Shown: in pieces, positions 7,935 through 15,206 of the stretch | How positions within the stretch are numbered: position 1 is the first letter of the stretch | Layout of the letters: the number at the start of each line of letters is the position of its first letter | From: an uncultured bacterium | GTDB taxonomy: Bacteria; Bacillota; Clostridia; Lachnospirales; Lachnospiraceae | Direction: 5' to 3' | Assembly (NCBI GenBank): GCA_946543095.1 | Contig: CAMNLO010000003.1 | Span: 1-18,196, forward strand | DNA length: 18,196 bases | Made by a program: the position numbers and the translations under genes | Notes under the pieces: generated by a model | Database searches by the model: none | What the model was told of the DNA's origin: nothing | Seen by the model: the letters and a program-made list of their open reading frames with translations, nothing else

Positions 7935-10900
7935 TTATAATGATGCGCTCAGCAGCTCCTCCAGTTCACCGGAAAGCTCTGCGGTCCTTGTGTCATCCAG
8001 CTCCGCCACTGCCGAAGAAAGCTCCGCAAGCTTCTCCGCTCCCTTTTCCGGAAGCCTGAAGGAGGCAAGCTCCTTCATGGCCTTGTCCGCCGTGTCCACA
8101 TCAAAGTCTGCCACTGCGGTTCTGATCATGCTTAAAAGGGACAAAAGCAAAGCGGGATCTGTGACGGCGGTTTTTTCTTCCCCGCTTTCCTCCCCCAGGC
8201 TAAAGACTCCCCGAAGCTTTTCCCGATAGCTCATCCACTCGGCCACAAAGACCTCATGGAGTCTTGATATTTCGTCTATTTTACCATCCCGTGCCGCATA
8301 TTCCAATACCTTTGCAAGGCCGGAAAGGGAGGGGATCCCCACCATGGCGGCAGAGCTTTTCATTCCGTGGACCCGGATGCGGTAGGACTGAAGGGCATCC
8401 TCTGCTTCCCGGGAAAGAGGCGCCTTTGCCCCCTGAAAGCCCCGGTAGAATTCCTCCAGCTTTCCTGCCTGGGAAGGGAGCAGCTCATAGAAATCCGAAA
8501 GGCTGCTTTTCAGGATCTCCTCCTCCGGCAGGTGCAGCAGGGCGTAATCCCAGTCCAGGCCCTCCACCTCCGGAAGGTGTTGCTTCAGCTCCCTGAGCGC
8601 CGCCTCCGGATCCTGTGCTGCCCCCTTTCCGGAACGCCCCTTCGCCTCTCCCTCCCGGATCAGCTCCGGAGGCAGTCCCTCTCTAATGGCCGCCTCCAGC
8701 TTTTCGGAAATGATGGGCTTGGAAACAAAGCCGGAGAAGCCCTCCGCCAGATACCGTTCCCTGGCTCCCGCCACGGCATTGGCCGTCAGGATATACACCG
8801 GAGTGTTCACGCAGGGAAAATCCGGCTGTGTCTTCATATCCAGGATCCTGTGAAAGGTCTCCACGCCGTCCATCTCCGGCATCATATGGTCCAGAAAGAT
8901 CAGATCATACCGGTTCCTCCGCACCAGCTCAAGGCACTCCCTGCCTCCCGAAGCCTCGTCGATCTGCATGGCCAGGGGCTTTAAAAGGCTTTGAAAGACC
9001 CTTCTGTTCATCGTATTGTCATCCACCACCAGGATCCTCGCCTCAGGAGCCGTGAAGGAGGCGGCATAGGTGTACTGCGCTGCGCTGTTTTCCGCCCGGT
9101 GTGCGAAATCCCCCATTGGGGTCTCATCCAGGACCTTCTGAGGCAGATCAAACCAGAACCGGGAGCCCTTTCCGTATTCGCTTGCAACCTGCAGCTTTGC
9201 GCCCATCAAAGAAAGGAGCTGGGCCGTGATGTTCATCCCGAGGCCCGTGCCCTCAATGGTGCGGTTGCGATGCTCCTCAATGCGCTCAAAGGCAGAGAAC
9301 AGCTTCGGCATATCTTCCTCTTTGATGCCGATGCCCGTATCCTCCACCTCAAAATGCAGCAGAAGCCTTTCCTCTTCTCCGGAAGCCTCCCCGGAGCGCT
9401 TCACCCTAAGGGTCACGCTGCCCTCTGCCGTATACTTGACCGCATTGGTCAGGATGTTGGTCAGCACCTGCTTGATCCGCACATCATCCCCGTAATAGCG
9501 GGAGGGCAGGCTTTCCTCCACCTCCACATGAAACAGAAGGCCCTTGCCCTCCGCCCTGGCGTTCACCATATTGGAAAGATCGTGGAGGAGGCTGGACAGA
9601 TCATATTCCGCCTCGGTAATGGTGAGCTTTCCGGATTCGATCTTGGAAAAGTCCAGGATATCGTTGATCAGGGAAAGCAGTGTGTGGCCGGCATTGAAGA
9701 TATCCATGGCATAGCCCCGGATCGGCTCTTCGGTGGTCTCCCTGAGGATCATCTCATCCATCCCCAGAACGGCATTGATGGGCGTGCGGATCTCATGGCT
9801 CATATTGGCCAGGAAACGCCCCTTGGCTTCATTGGCGATATCCGCCTTCCGCCTGCCCTCTTCCACTCCCGCCCTGTAATGCTTCACCGTGGACAGGATC
9901 CGGCCGGCGCTGAGATACACAAAAAACAGCAGAAGCCCTATGCTCCTGAGGCCGTTCAGATAGATATTCCCGGGATTCAGCTCATAAAGGGGTTTCGCCA
10001 CCGCCCCCATGAGGAGGCAGATCAGAGCCGCCAGCTCCGGGCGAAATTCAAAATGCCCCGTTTCCCCGATCTGCGCCTTCACAAAGGCGGTGATGCCCAC
10101 AGCTGTCAGGCCCGTGAGCAGTGCAAGGGAAAACCACTGGGAATAGTCGATGGAAAGGATCCCGTTCAGGTGCAGGAGCAGCTGGAGGATCAGCCCGATG
10201 CCCGTGATCCCAAGGCACAGCCTGTTCAGAAGGGGAGATCTTTCCCGCAGCTGTCTTTCGGCATAAATGGACAGGGCAAGGGGGAGAAAGGCAAAGCTCA
10301 CCTCCTCCAGAAAGGCGAAATAGCTTTCGTTGCCGAAAAACACCGACAGAAGGGAAGCCCTGACGATGCTGTTCAGCAGGGATACGCCCCCCAGCAGCAC
10401 CGTGGGGAAAATGCCGAAGGCGGGCCAGCCTGCGGAGGCGTTCACCCCTTCGATCAGCATCAGGATCACCGTGCACATCAGGATCACCAGAGAGCAGAGA
10501 ATATCCAGCATGCTGCCCCGAAGCCTGGAGATCAGCGCAATGTCCCGCTTGGAAACGGTGCAGGAGCTGATGCTCACGATCATGCTCTTATTCACGGGGA
10601 CCAGCTGGATCATCAGCCTGGACCCCGGGGCCGCATCCGACAGATCCACCAGATTGTCCACGCTTTCCCAGATCATGGCATTATCCGCCGGAGGCTCGGG
10701 CATGGAGCCCATAGCTCCCATGGGACCGGGTTCTTCCCCGGGCGGCTGCTCCCCCATGAAACCGGGCCCCTCTGCGGGAGGCTGCTCTCCCATGGGACTG
10801 TTTTCCCCTGCGGGGGGCTGCTCCCCCGGGGAGCTGGTTTCCTCTGCGGGAGGCTGCTCTCCCATGAGACTGTTTTCCTCTGCGAGGGGCTGCTCTCCCG

Positions 10901-11387
10901 GGGAGCTGCCTTCCTCCTGCGATGCCGCATCCTCCGGGGGATTGTTTTCCTCCGCCGGCCCTCTTTCCCACAAAAACCCGCGCTGTTCCATGTGCCACGG
11001 CCTGATTGCAGGATTTCCTGCAAAATTCTCCGGGTCTGCAAGGCCAGCATCATACAGGGGTTTCCCGTCCAGATAAATACGCACTGCCGCGTTATGGACC
11101 TGGAGATGCAGGGCAAGCCCCGAATAATCCTCCTCCAGAGTATTCTCCAGAATGAAGCTTTCTCCCAAATGATCCTTGGCAGTCACATAATAGGGCAGTG
11201 TCGCATATTCCTGGCTTTCTCCGTCAGAATACCGGATCCGCCAGCGGTCATTGCATTCGTAGGTTTTTCCTCTTGCCAGCTCCGCTTCCTCCCTGTCGAA
11301 CATGGGAGAAAGGATTATGCAGGCAAGAAGCAGTGCCGCACCGAAGCAGACGACACCGAAAACAGATCTAAGACATTTTGAGCTCAT
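7935..11387 (-). CDS. Hybrid sensor histidine kinase: extracellular sensor, 7 membrane segments, HisKA-HATPase-receiver-HPt
   Basis: The 1150-residue protein begins with a signal-anchor segment (about 9-28). An extracytoplasmic domain (31-285) resembles a jelly-roll (LHLQVHNAAVRIYLDGKPLYDAG; VDLSDAAPGSRLMIQL) and is interrupted by a Pro/Glu-rich insert at about 143-235. Seven hydrophobic segments lie between about 290 and 498, as in 7TMR-DISM sensors. The cytoplasmic part carries HisKA with MSHEIRTPINAVLG (His531), an HATPase (ILTNAVKYT, DTGIGI, GTGLGMNI), a receiver with Asp789-Asp790, phosphoacceptor Asp833 and Lys890, and an HPt domain with His1007 (RVHGMKSSAAM). All phosphotransfer residues are present, so a His-Asp-His relay is expected, ending on Asp181 of the next gene's product. 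The start overlaps the upstream gene by 20 bases. The ligand is unknown; carbohydrate is a guess from the malQ neighbour and the sensor fold. Confidence 0.93.
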   Translation of the reverse strand: MSSKCLRSVFGVVCFGAALLLACIILSPMFDREEAELARGKTYECNDRWRIRYSDGESQEYATLPYYVTAKDHLGESFILENTLEEDYSGLALHLQVHNAAVRIYLDGKPLYDAGLADPENFAGNPAIRPWHMEQRGFLWERGPAEENNPPEDAASQEEGSSPGEQPLAEENSLMGEQPPAEETSSPGEQPPAGENSPMGEQPPAEGPGFMGEQPPGEEPGPMGAMGSMPEPPADNAMIWESVDNLVDLSDAAPGSRLMIQLVPVNKSMIVSISSCTVSKRDIALISRLRGSMLDILCSLVILMCTVILMLIEGVNASAGWPAFGIFPTVLLGGVSLLNSIVRASLLSVFFGNESYFAFLEEVSFAFLPLALSIYAERQLRERSPLLNRLCLGITGIGLILQLLLHLNGILSIDYSQWFSLALLTGLTAVGITAFVKAQIGETGHFEFRPELAALICLLMGAVAKPLYELNPGNIYLNGLRSIGLLLFFVYLSAGRILSTVKHYRAGVEEGRRKADIANEAKGRFLANMSHEIRTPINAVLGMDEMILRETTEEPIRGYAMDIFNAGHTLLSLINDILDFSKIESGKLTITEAEYDLSSLLHDLSNMVNARAEGKGLLFHVEVEESLPSRYYGDDVRIKQVLTNILTNAVKYTAEGSVTLRVKRSGEASGEEERLLLHFEVEDTGIGIKEEDMPKLFSAFERIEEHRNRTIEGTGLGMNITAQLLSLMGAKLQVASEYGKGSRFWFDLPQKVLDETPMGDFAHRAENSAAQYTYAASFTAPEARILVVDDNTMNRRVFQSLLKPLAMQIDEASGGRECLELVRRNRYDLIFLDHMMPEMDGVETFHRILDMKTQPDFPCVNTPVYILTANAVAGARERYLAEGFSGFVSKPIISEKLEAAIREGLPPELIREGEAKGRSGKGAAQDPEAALRELKQHLPEVEGLDWDYALLHLPEEEILKSSLSDFYELLPSQAGKLEEFYRGFQGAKAPLSREAEDALQSYRIRVHGMKSSAAMVGIPSLSGLAKVLEYAARDGKIDEISRLHEVFVAEWMSYREKLRGVFSLGEESGEEKTAVTDPALLLSLLSMIRTAVADFDVDTADKAMKELASFRLPEKGAEKLAELSSAVAELDDTRTAELSGELEELLSASL
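10719..10916 (-). repeat. 36-base tandem repeat in the sensor domain of the hybrid kinase (5.5 units)
   Basis: Five full units begin at 10719, 10755, 10791, 10827 and 10863, and a half unit covers 10899-10916. Each encodes 12 residues of the form GEQPPAEENSPM: GEQPLAEENSLM, GEQPPAEETSSP, GEQPPAGENSPM, GEQPPAEGPGFM and GEQPPGEEPGPM in protein order. Units ending in M and in SSP alternate, and 10791-10862 closely resembles the bases that follow it, so a 72-base pair of units was probably duplicated. The unit length is a multiple of three, so gain or loss of copies keeps the kinase in frame. The array falls in a low-complexity loop outside the membrane (residues 158-223). Confidence 0.93.
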
Positions 11388-12102
11388 TGGATCTCTTCGC
11401 CAGATATCCCAGTTCCCTGTCGGATGCGATCAGAAGGAAATTCTGCTTCTCCGCAATGCTGATATCCTCCCTGGTCCTGAGGAGCAGTGTGTTCTCAAAT
11501 TCCGCCGCCAGCATTTTCCGGAACAGCCTTCCCGGCATGGCGCCTTCTCCGAAGATCTCCCCCAGAAGATTGACGGCGTAGATCCCATCAGGCCTCAGAT
11601 GCTTTTTCACAAGGCCCACGCTGTAGGAAGACTGCAGTCCCCGATCCATGCGGTCCGCAATGAAAGCGTCATTGAAGATCACATCATACTGCCTGTCGCT
11701 CTCCTCCAGATAGTGGATCGCGTCGTCAATATGGATCTGCAGTCGGGGATCATCCTCCAGGAAGAAAAACTGTCTGGCGATCTCCTCCATCTGAGGCATT
11801 AATTCGACCACATCGATATTTCTTTCGGGGTACCTGGCCAGATACACCTTCGGATAGATAAAGCCTGCGCCGCCGAACATCAATGTGTCCTTGATCCAGG
11901 GGGCATCGTCAAAGAGCACTCTCATCCGATTTTGGTATTTGAACACCGGCTCCGACCTCAGCTCCGGATCCAGATGCATGGCGGATTCCCGCACATCATC
12001 CACCAGAAGAAGGCGGATCATCTCCCCCTCCTCCTTAATATCCACCACCTGCAGCCTGCCGTATTCCGGCAGCCGTTTCTGATAGACCACCCCTGTTCTC
12101 AT
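11368..12102 (-). CDS. Spermidine-synthase-like / SAM-methyltransferase-fold protein, probably not an aminopropyltransferase
   Basis: The 244 residues match the spermidine synthase fold: an N-terminal beta region (YGRLQVVD), then a Rossmann core with DTLMFGGAGFIYPKVY (73-87), the acidic strand end NIDVVEL (95-101), DDAIHYL (126-132) and YDVIFNDAF (139-147). In true spermidine synthases the glycine loop is GGGDG, the ribose-binding pair is VEID and the catalytic loop contains an Asp-x-Thr-Asp. Here these read GGAGF, VELM and NDAF, so the loop Asp, the second Asp of the pair and the second catalytic Asp are missing. A SAM-like ligand or a small methyl transfer is possible, but the reaction is unknown. 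No signal peptide or membrane segment is seen. Its ATG overlaps the stop of the beta-helix gene (ATGA), and its own end overlaps the kinase by 20 bases. Confidence 0.82.
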   Translation of the reverse strand: MRTGVVYQKRLPEYGRLQVVDIKEEGEMIRLLLVDDVRESAMHLDPELRSEPVFKYQNRMRVLFDDAPWIKDTLMFGGAGFIYPKVYLARYPERNIDVVELMPQMEEIARQFFFLEDDPRLQIHIDDAIHYLEESDRQYDVIFNDAFIADRMDRGLQSSYSVGLVKKHLRPDGIYAVNLLGEIFGEGAMPGRLFRKMLAAEFENTLLLRTREDISIAEKQNFLLIASDRELGYLAKRSNELKMS

Positions 12103-13013
12103 TGTGCTGCCATTCCTCCGATACCTGCAATTACGTCGTTCAATCCGGAAGTATTCAGCGGCGGGACCTGGACCGCATTCATGGGGGCAACATTATTCCC
12201 TGAAGAAATGGGATTCAGCGTCCAGTCCGTCCTGGGCAGGACCACGACCTGCCCCTCCTGCAGAAACGCCGGATACACGATAAAGGTCCGCATTAAAAAC
12301 AGCTCTCCCCCTGCCCTGTTCACCAGGGTGTTGTTCACAAAGGTCGCCTGTGCCACCGGGACCGTGATCCCCTGGGACTGGAGGATAAAGCTGGGATTCG
12401 TCAGGGAATTGGAGACCAGTGTGCAGCCCTCCAGGACCAGATTCTGCCCCTGGATATCCGCCCGTTCCGATTCATAATCATGGGCAAACAGTGCGCTGTA
12501 CTGTCCCAGACTCTCGATCATGCATCTCACAAAGTGCACGGTGCAGCGGGGATGCAGTCCCACTCCCACCGCCTCATAGCCTTCATTGATGAAATCACAG
12601 TCCTCCACCATCAGCACACGGCCTTCCATGAAGTCATTGTCCGCATGCAGGCAATACGCGCCGTAGCCGGCCTTCCTTCTTGAGCCCACGGCCCGGACGG
12701 TCATATTCTTCAGGGTGCCGGAGGACATCTGCAAAGGCGGCAGCTCGTAATTCGCCGCGGAATACTGCAGGATACAGCTTTCCTTGTCCACGCCGGCAAG
12801 GGTAATGGTCTTCCCCACGGTGGACACCGCCTCATAATAGGTGCCCGGCTGAACGATCACGGTGTCTCCGTCAGATGCCGCGTTCACGGCGCTCTGGATC
12901 GTGGGGAACTGCCCGGGGACCTCCAGCGTGGCAGCCTCCGCCCCCATGGGAAGCAGGCCAAGCAACGCAAGAAACACCGGCAGGATCAGACTGATGCGTA
13001 TGGGATCATTCAT
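12099..13013 (-). CDS. Secreted right-handed parallel beta-helix protein
   Basis: The 304-residue product starts with a signal peptide: a hydrophobic core (LILPVFLALLGLLP) and a likely cleavage after AEA at residue 27. Mature sequence begins ATLEVPGQFPTIQSAVNAA, then GDTVIVQPGTYYEAV, the standard entry into pectin-lyase-type beta helices. Repeating short strands follow (LKNMTVRAVG, LMVEDCDFIN, VHFVRCMIES, LVLEGCTLVS, ATFVNNTLVN). No catalytic pectinase or pectate lyase residues could be recognised, and there is no C-terminal anchor or sorting motif, so it is likely a released or wall-associated binding protein or an enzyme of unknown specificity. It starts two bases after the ilvA stop and shares an ATGA overlap with the next gene. 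Co-expression with an extracellular sensor kinase makes a role in ligand capture plausible but unproven. Confidence 0.85.
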   Translation of the reverse strand: MNDPIRISLILPVFLALLGLLPMGAEAATLEVPGQFPTIQSAVNAASDGDTVIVQPGTYYEAVSTVGKTITLAGVDKESCILQYSAANYELPPLQMSSGTLKNMTVRAVGSRRKAGYGAYCLHADNDFMEGRVLMVEDCDFINEGYEAVGVGLHPRCTVHFVRCMIESLGQYSALFAHDYESERADIQGQNLVLEGCTLVSNSLTNPSFILQSQGITVPVAQATFVNNTLVNRAGGELFLMRTFIVYPAFLQEGQVVVLPRTDWTLNPISSGNNVAPMNAVQVPPLNTSGLNDVIAGIGGMAAQ

Positions 13014-13015
13014 TT

Positions 13016-14227
13016 TTACATCCTCGTGATGACATTTTTCGGGCGATATCCTTCTTTCTCAAGGGCTTCCATGATCTGGGCCTTGTGCTCCGTGCCGAAG
13101 GCCTCCAGTGTGATCCTAAGCTCCACCGCGGCATTGCGGTTAATGGAAACAAACTGGTTATGCTCCAGCTTGATGACATTTCCGTTTTCCCCGGCAATGA
13201 TGCCGGAGACCCTGGAAAGCTCTCCCGGCTTGTCCGGCAGAAGCACGCTGACCGTGAAGATACGATCCCGCATGATCAGCCCCTGCTGCACCACGGAGCT
13301 CATGGTGATCACATCCATGTTGCCGCCGCTTAAAATGGCCGCCACCTTCTTCCCCCGGGGCTTTAACTGCTTTAATGCCGCCACGGTAAGAAGGCCGGAA
13401 TTCTCCACCACCAGCTTATGGCTCTCCACCATATCCAGGAAGGAGACCACCAGGTCCTCATCCGGCACCGTCAGGATCCCGTCCAGATTCTTCTTCAGCC
13501 AGGGGAAGATCTTCTCTCCCGGCCGCTTCACCGCGGTCCCGTCCGCAATGGTCTGGCAGGAGGGCAGCGTCACCACCTCACCGGCCTCCAGGGAAGCCTT
13601 TAAGCAGGCCGCGTTCTCCGGCTCCACGCCGTAGACCTTGATCTTGGGATTCAAAAGCTTTGCCAGGGTGGACACCCCTGCTGCCAGGCCGCCTCCCCCC
13701 ACGGGAACAAGGATGATCTCCACCAGGGGCAGCTCCTTGAAGATCTCCATGGCAATGGTGCCCTGGCCCGTGGCCACCACCGGGTCGTCAAAGGGATGGA
13801 TGAAGGTGGCCCCCTTCTCTGCCGCAAGCTTCAGGGCGTACTCACAGGCTTCATCGTACACATCCCCCTTTAAGATCACCTCCGCGCCGTAGGATTTTGT
13901 CCGGTTCACCTTAATGAGGGGCGTGGTGGTGGGCATCACGATGGTGGCGGGGACGCCGAAGGAAGCTGCCGCAAAGGCCACTCCCTGGGCATGGTTCCCG
14001 GCGGAAGCCGTCACAAGGCCCTTCGCCCTTTCCTCTTCGCTTAAGGTGCTGGTCTTGTAATAGGCGCCTCTTAGCTTGTAGGCTCCCGTATACTGCATAT
14101 TCTCCGGCTTGAAGTACACCTTGTTGCCGGTTTTTTCGCTGAAGTGGTCGCTGTAGATCAGCTCCGTTTTCTTTGTGATGCCGGATAAGACCTCACAGGC
14201 CTGCTCAAATGATTCCAGGGTCAGCAT
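13016..14227 (-). CDS. ilvA: Threonine ammonia-lyase (threonine dehydratase) with C-terminal ACT domain
   Basis: This PLP enzyme deaminates L-threonine to 2-oxobutyrate and ammonia, the first step of isoleucine synthesis or of threonine breakdown. From the ATG at 14227 it has 403 residues, the medium-length single-ACT form rather than the roughly 510-residue E. coli IlvA. The PLP lysine is Lys51 in TGAYKLRGAYYK. The substrate loop SAGNHAQG is at 75-82, the phosphate-binding VGGGGLAAG near 176-184, and SGGN at 300-303. The ACT domain spans about 325-400 (VSVLLPDKPGELSRV), implying allosteric control. An ATG at 14365 would add 46 residues that do not resemble the family and that overlap FtsY coding sequence, so it is rejected. 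The chosen start overlaps the ftsY end by 23 bases. Whether it is biosynthetic or catabolic cannot be settled here. Confidence 0.95.
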   Translation of the reverse strand: MLTLESFEQACEVLSGITKKTELIYSDHFSEKTGNKVYFKPENMQYTGAYKLRGAYYKTSTLSEEERAKGLVTASAGNHAQGVAFAAASFGVPATIVMPTTTPLIKVNRTKSYGAEVILKGDVYDEACEYALKLAAEKGATFIHPFDDPVVATGQGTIAMEIFKELPLVEIILVPVGGGGLAAGVSTLAKLLNPKIKVYGVEPENAACLKASLEAGEVVTLPSCQTIADGTAVKRPGEKIFPWLKKNLDGILTVPDEDLVVSFLDMVESHKLVVENSGLLTVAALKQLKPRGKKVAAILSGGNMDVITMSSVVQQGLIMRDRIFTVSVLLPDKPGELSRVSGIIAGENGNVIKLEHNQFVSINRNAAVELRITLEAFGTEHKAQIMEALEKEGYRPKNVITRM

Positions 14228-15206
14228 TGTTATTCGTTTCCTCCGTGCTTGCTTCCGTGTCTGCTTCGGACCTGTTTTTCCCGCCGGAAAGCCCCCAGTC
14301 CGCAAACAGGGCCTGCAGGAAATCCTCCGGCGCAAATCGTTCCAGATCGTCGATGCTCTCCCCAACGCCGATGTATTTCACCGGCACGGACAGTTCCGAC
14401 TGGATGGCAATGGCGATGCCGCCCTTGGCGGTGCCGTCCATTTTGGTCAGAATGATGCCCGTCAAATGGGTCACCTCTCCGAAATCTCTGGCCTGCTGCA
14501 GGGCATTCTGTCCTGTGGCGGCATCCAGCACGATCAGATTCTCCCGGATGGCCTCCGGATACTCCTTGCCCAGGATCCTGTCCAGCTTTTTCAGCTCATC
14601 CATCAGGTTCTTTTTATTATGGAGCCTGCCTGCGGTATCGCAGATCAGGATGTCCGCGTTTTCCTTTTTCGCAATGTTCACGGCGTCATAAAAGACACTG
14701 CCGGGATCCGCTCCTTCCCGTCCGGTGACGATCCTGCAGCCGGCCCTCTTCGCCCATTCCGAAAGCTGCTCCGTGGCCGCTGCCCGGAAGGTGTCCGCCG
14801 CTGCGATGATGACCTTTTTCCCGCTTTTTACGTATTTCCCGGCCAGCTTTCCCACAGAGGTGGTCTTGCCCACGCCGTTCACGCCGATGACAAAGATCAC
14901 GCTCTTGCCGTCCTCAAACCGGAAGTCCGCGTCGTTCACCGCCATCTGCTCGGCGATGCCCTCGATCAGAAGCTTCCTGCACTCCTCGGGATGTTTGATA
15001 TGCTGCTGCTTCACATCCTCCCTCAGCTTTGAAACGATCCTGTCCGTGGCATTCACCCCAAGGTCCGCCAGAATCAGCGTTTCCTCCAGCTCCTCATAAA
15101 AATCCTCGTCGATCTCCGAAGCGGAGAACACCTGGGTGATATTGGACAGAAAATTGTCCCGGGTCTTTGCGAGACCCTCCATCAGACGGCCGAAAAATCC
15201 TGCCAT
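14205..15206 (-). CDS. ftsY: Signal recognition particle receptor FtsY
   Basis: FtsY is the SRP GTPase that docks ribosome-nascent chain-SRP complexes at the membrane. The 333 residues make an NG domain with no long acidic A domain, as is usual in Firmicutes. A helical N region (1-90) is followed by the G domain: P-loop GVNGVGKT at 108-115, DTFRAAA at 138-144, DTAGR at 190-194, the TKMD specificity motif at 254-257 and GVGE at 280-283. It ends with FAPEDFLQALF and a polar tail of about 30 residues rich in Glu, Thr and Asn (EADTEASTEETNNN), which is not a family feature. The ATG shares one base with the smc stop (TAATG), and AAGGAG at 15220-15215 lies within smc. The smc-ftsY order is a common Firmicute arrangement. 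Confidence 0.97.
   Translation of the reverse strand: MAGFFGRLMEGLAKTRDNFLSNITQVFSASEIDEDFYEELEETLILADLGVNATDRIVSKLREDVKQQHIKHPEECRKLLIEGIAEQMAVNDADFRFEDGKSVIFVIGVNGVGKTTSVGKLAGKYVKSGKKVIIAAADTFRAAATEQLSEWAKRAGCRIVTGREGADPGSVFYDAVNIAKKENADILICDTAGRLHNKKNLMDELKKLDRILGKEYPEAIRENLIVLDAATGQNALQQARDFGEVTHLTGIILTKMDGTAKGGIAIAIQSELSVPVKYIGVGESIDDLERFAPEDFLQALFADWGLSGGKNRSEADTEASTEETNNNADPGII
14228..14244 (-). promoter_or_regulatory. Ribosome binding site that fixes the ilvA start inside the end of ftsY
   Basis: GGAGG lies at 14244-14240 on the minus strand, followed by twelve bases and the ATG at 14227. Spacing is slightly long, but no other start near it leads into the conserved LTLESFEQACEVLSG N-terminus. 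The site is within ftsY codons, as expected for coupled genes. Confidence 0.6.

Noticed and set aside
10719..10916. Tandem array considered as a CRISPR or intergenic repeat
   Set aside because: Units are contiguous with no spacers, stay in frame within the kinase and encode a regular 12-residue peptide.
8991..11381. A 796-codon open frame on the plus strand opposite the hybrid kinase
   Set aside because: It mirrors the codon pattern of a G+C-rich gene on the other strand. The translation is rich in His, Gln and Pro with no recognisable domain, while the minus-strand kinase has continuous motifs over the same bases.
11368..12102. Naming this gene speE
   Set aside because: The fold fits, but three diagnostic aminopropyltransferase motifs are altered.
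14228..14365. Upstream extension of ilvA to an ATG at 14365
   Set aside because: The added residues are Arg-rich, do not resemble the family, and would overlap FtsY coding sequence by over 150 bases; the 14227 ATG has its own GGAGG.
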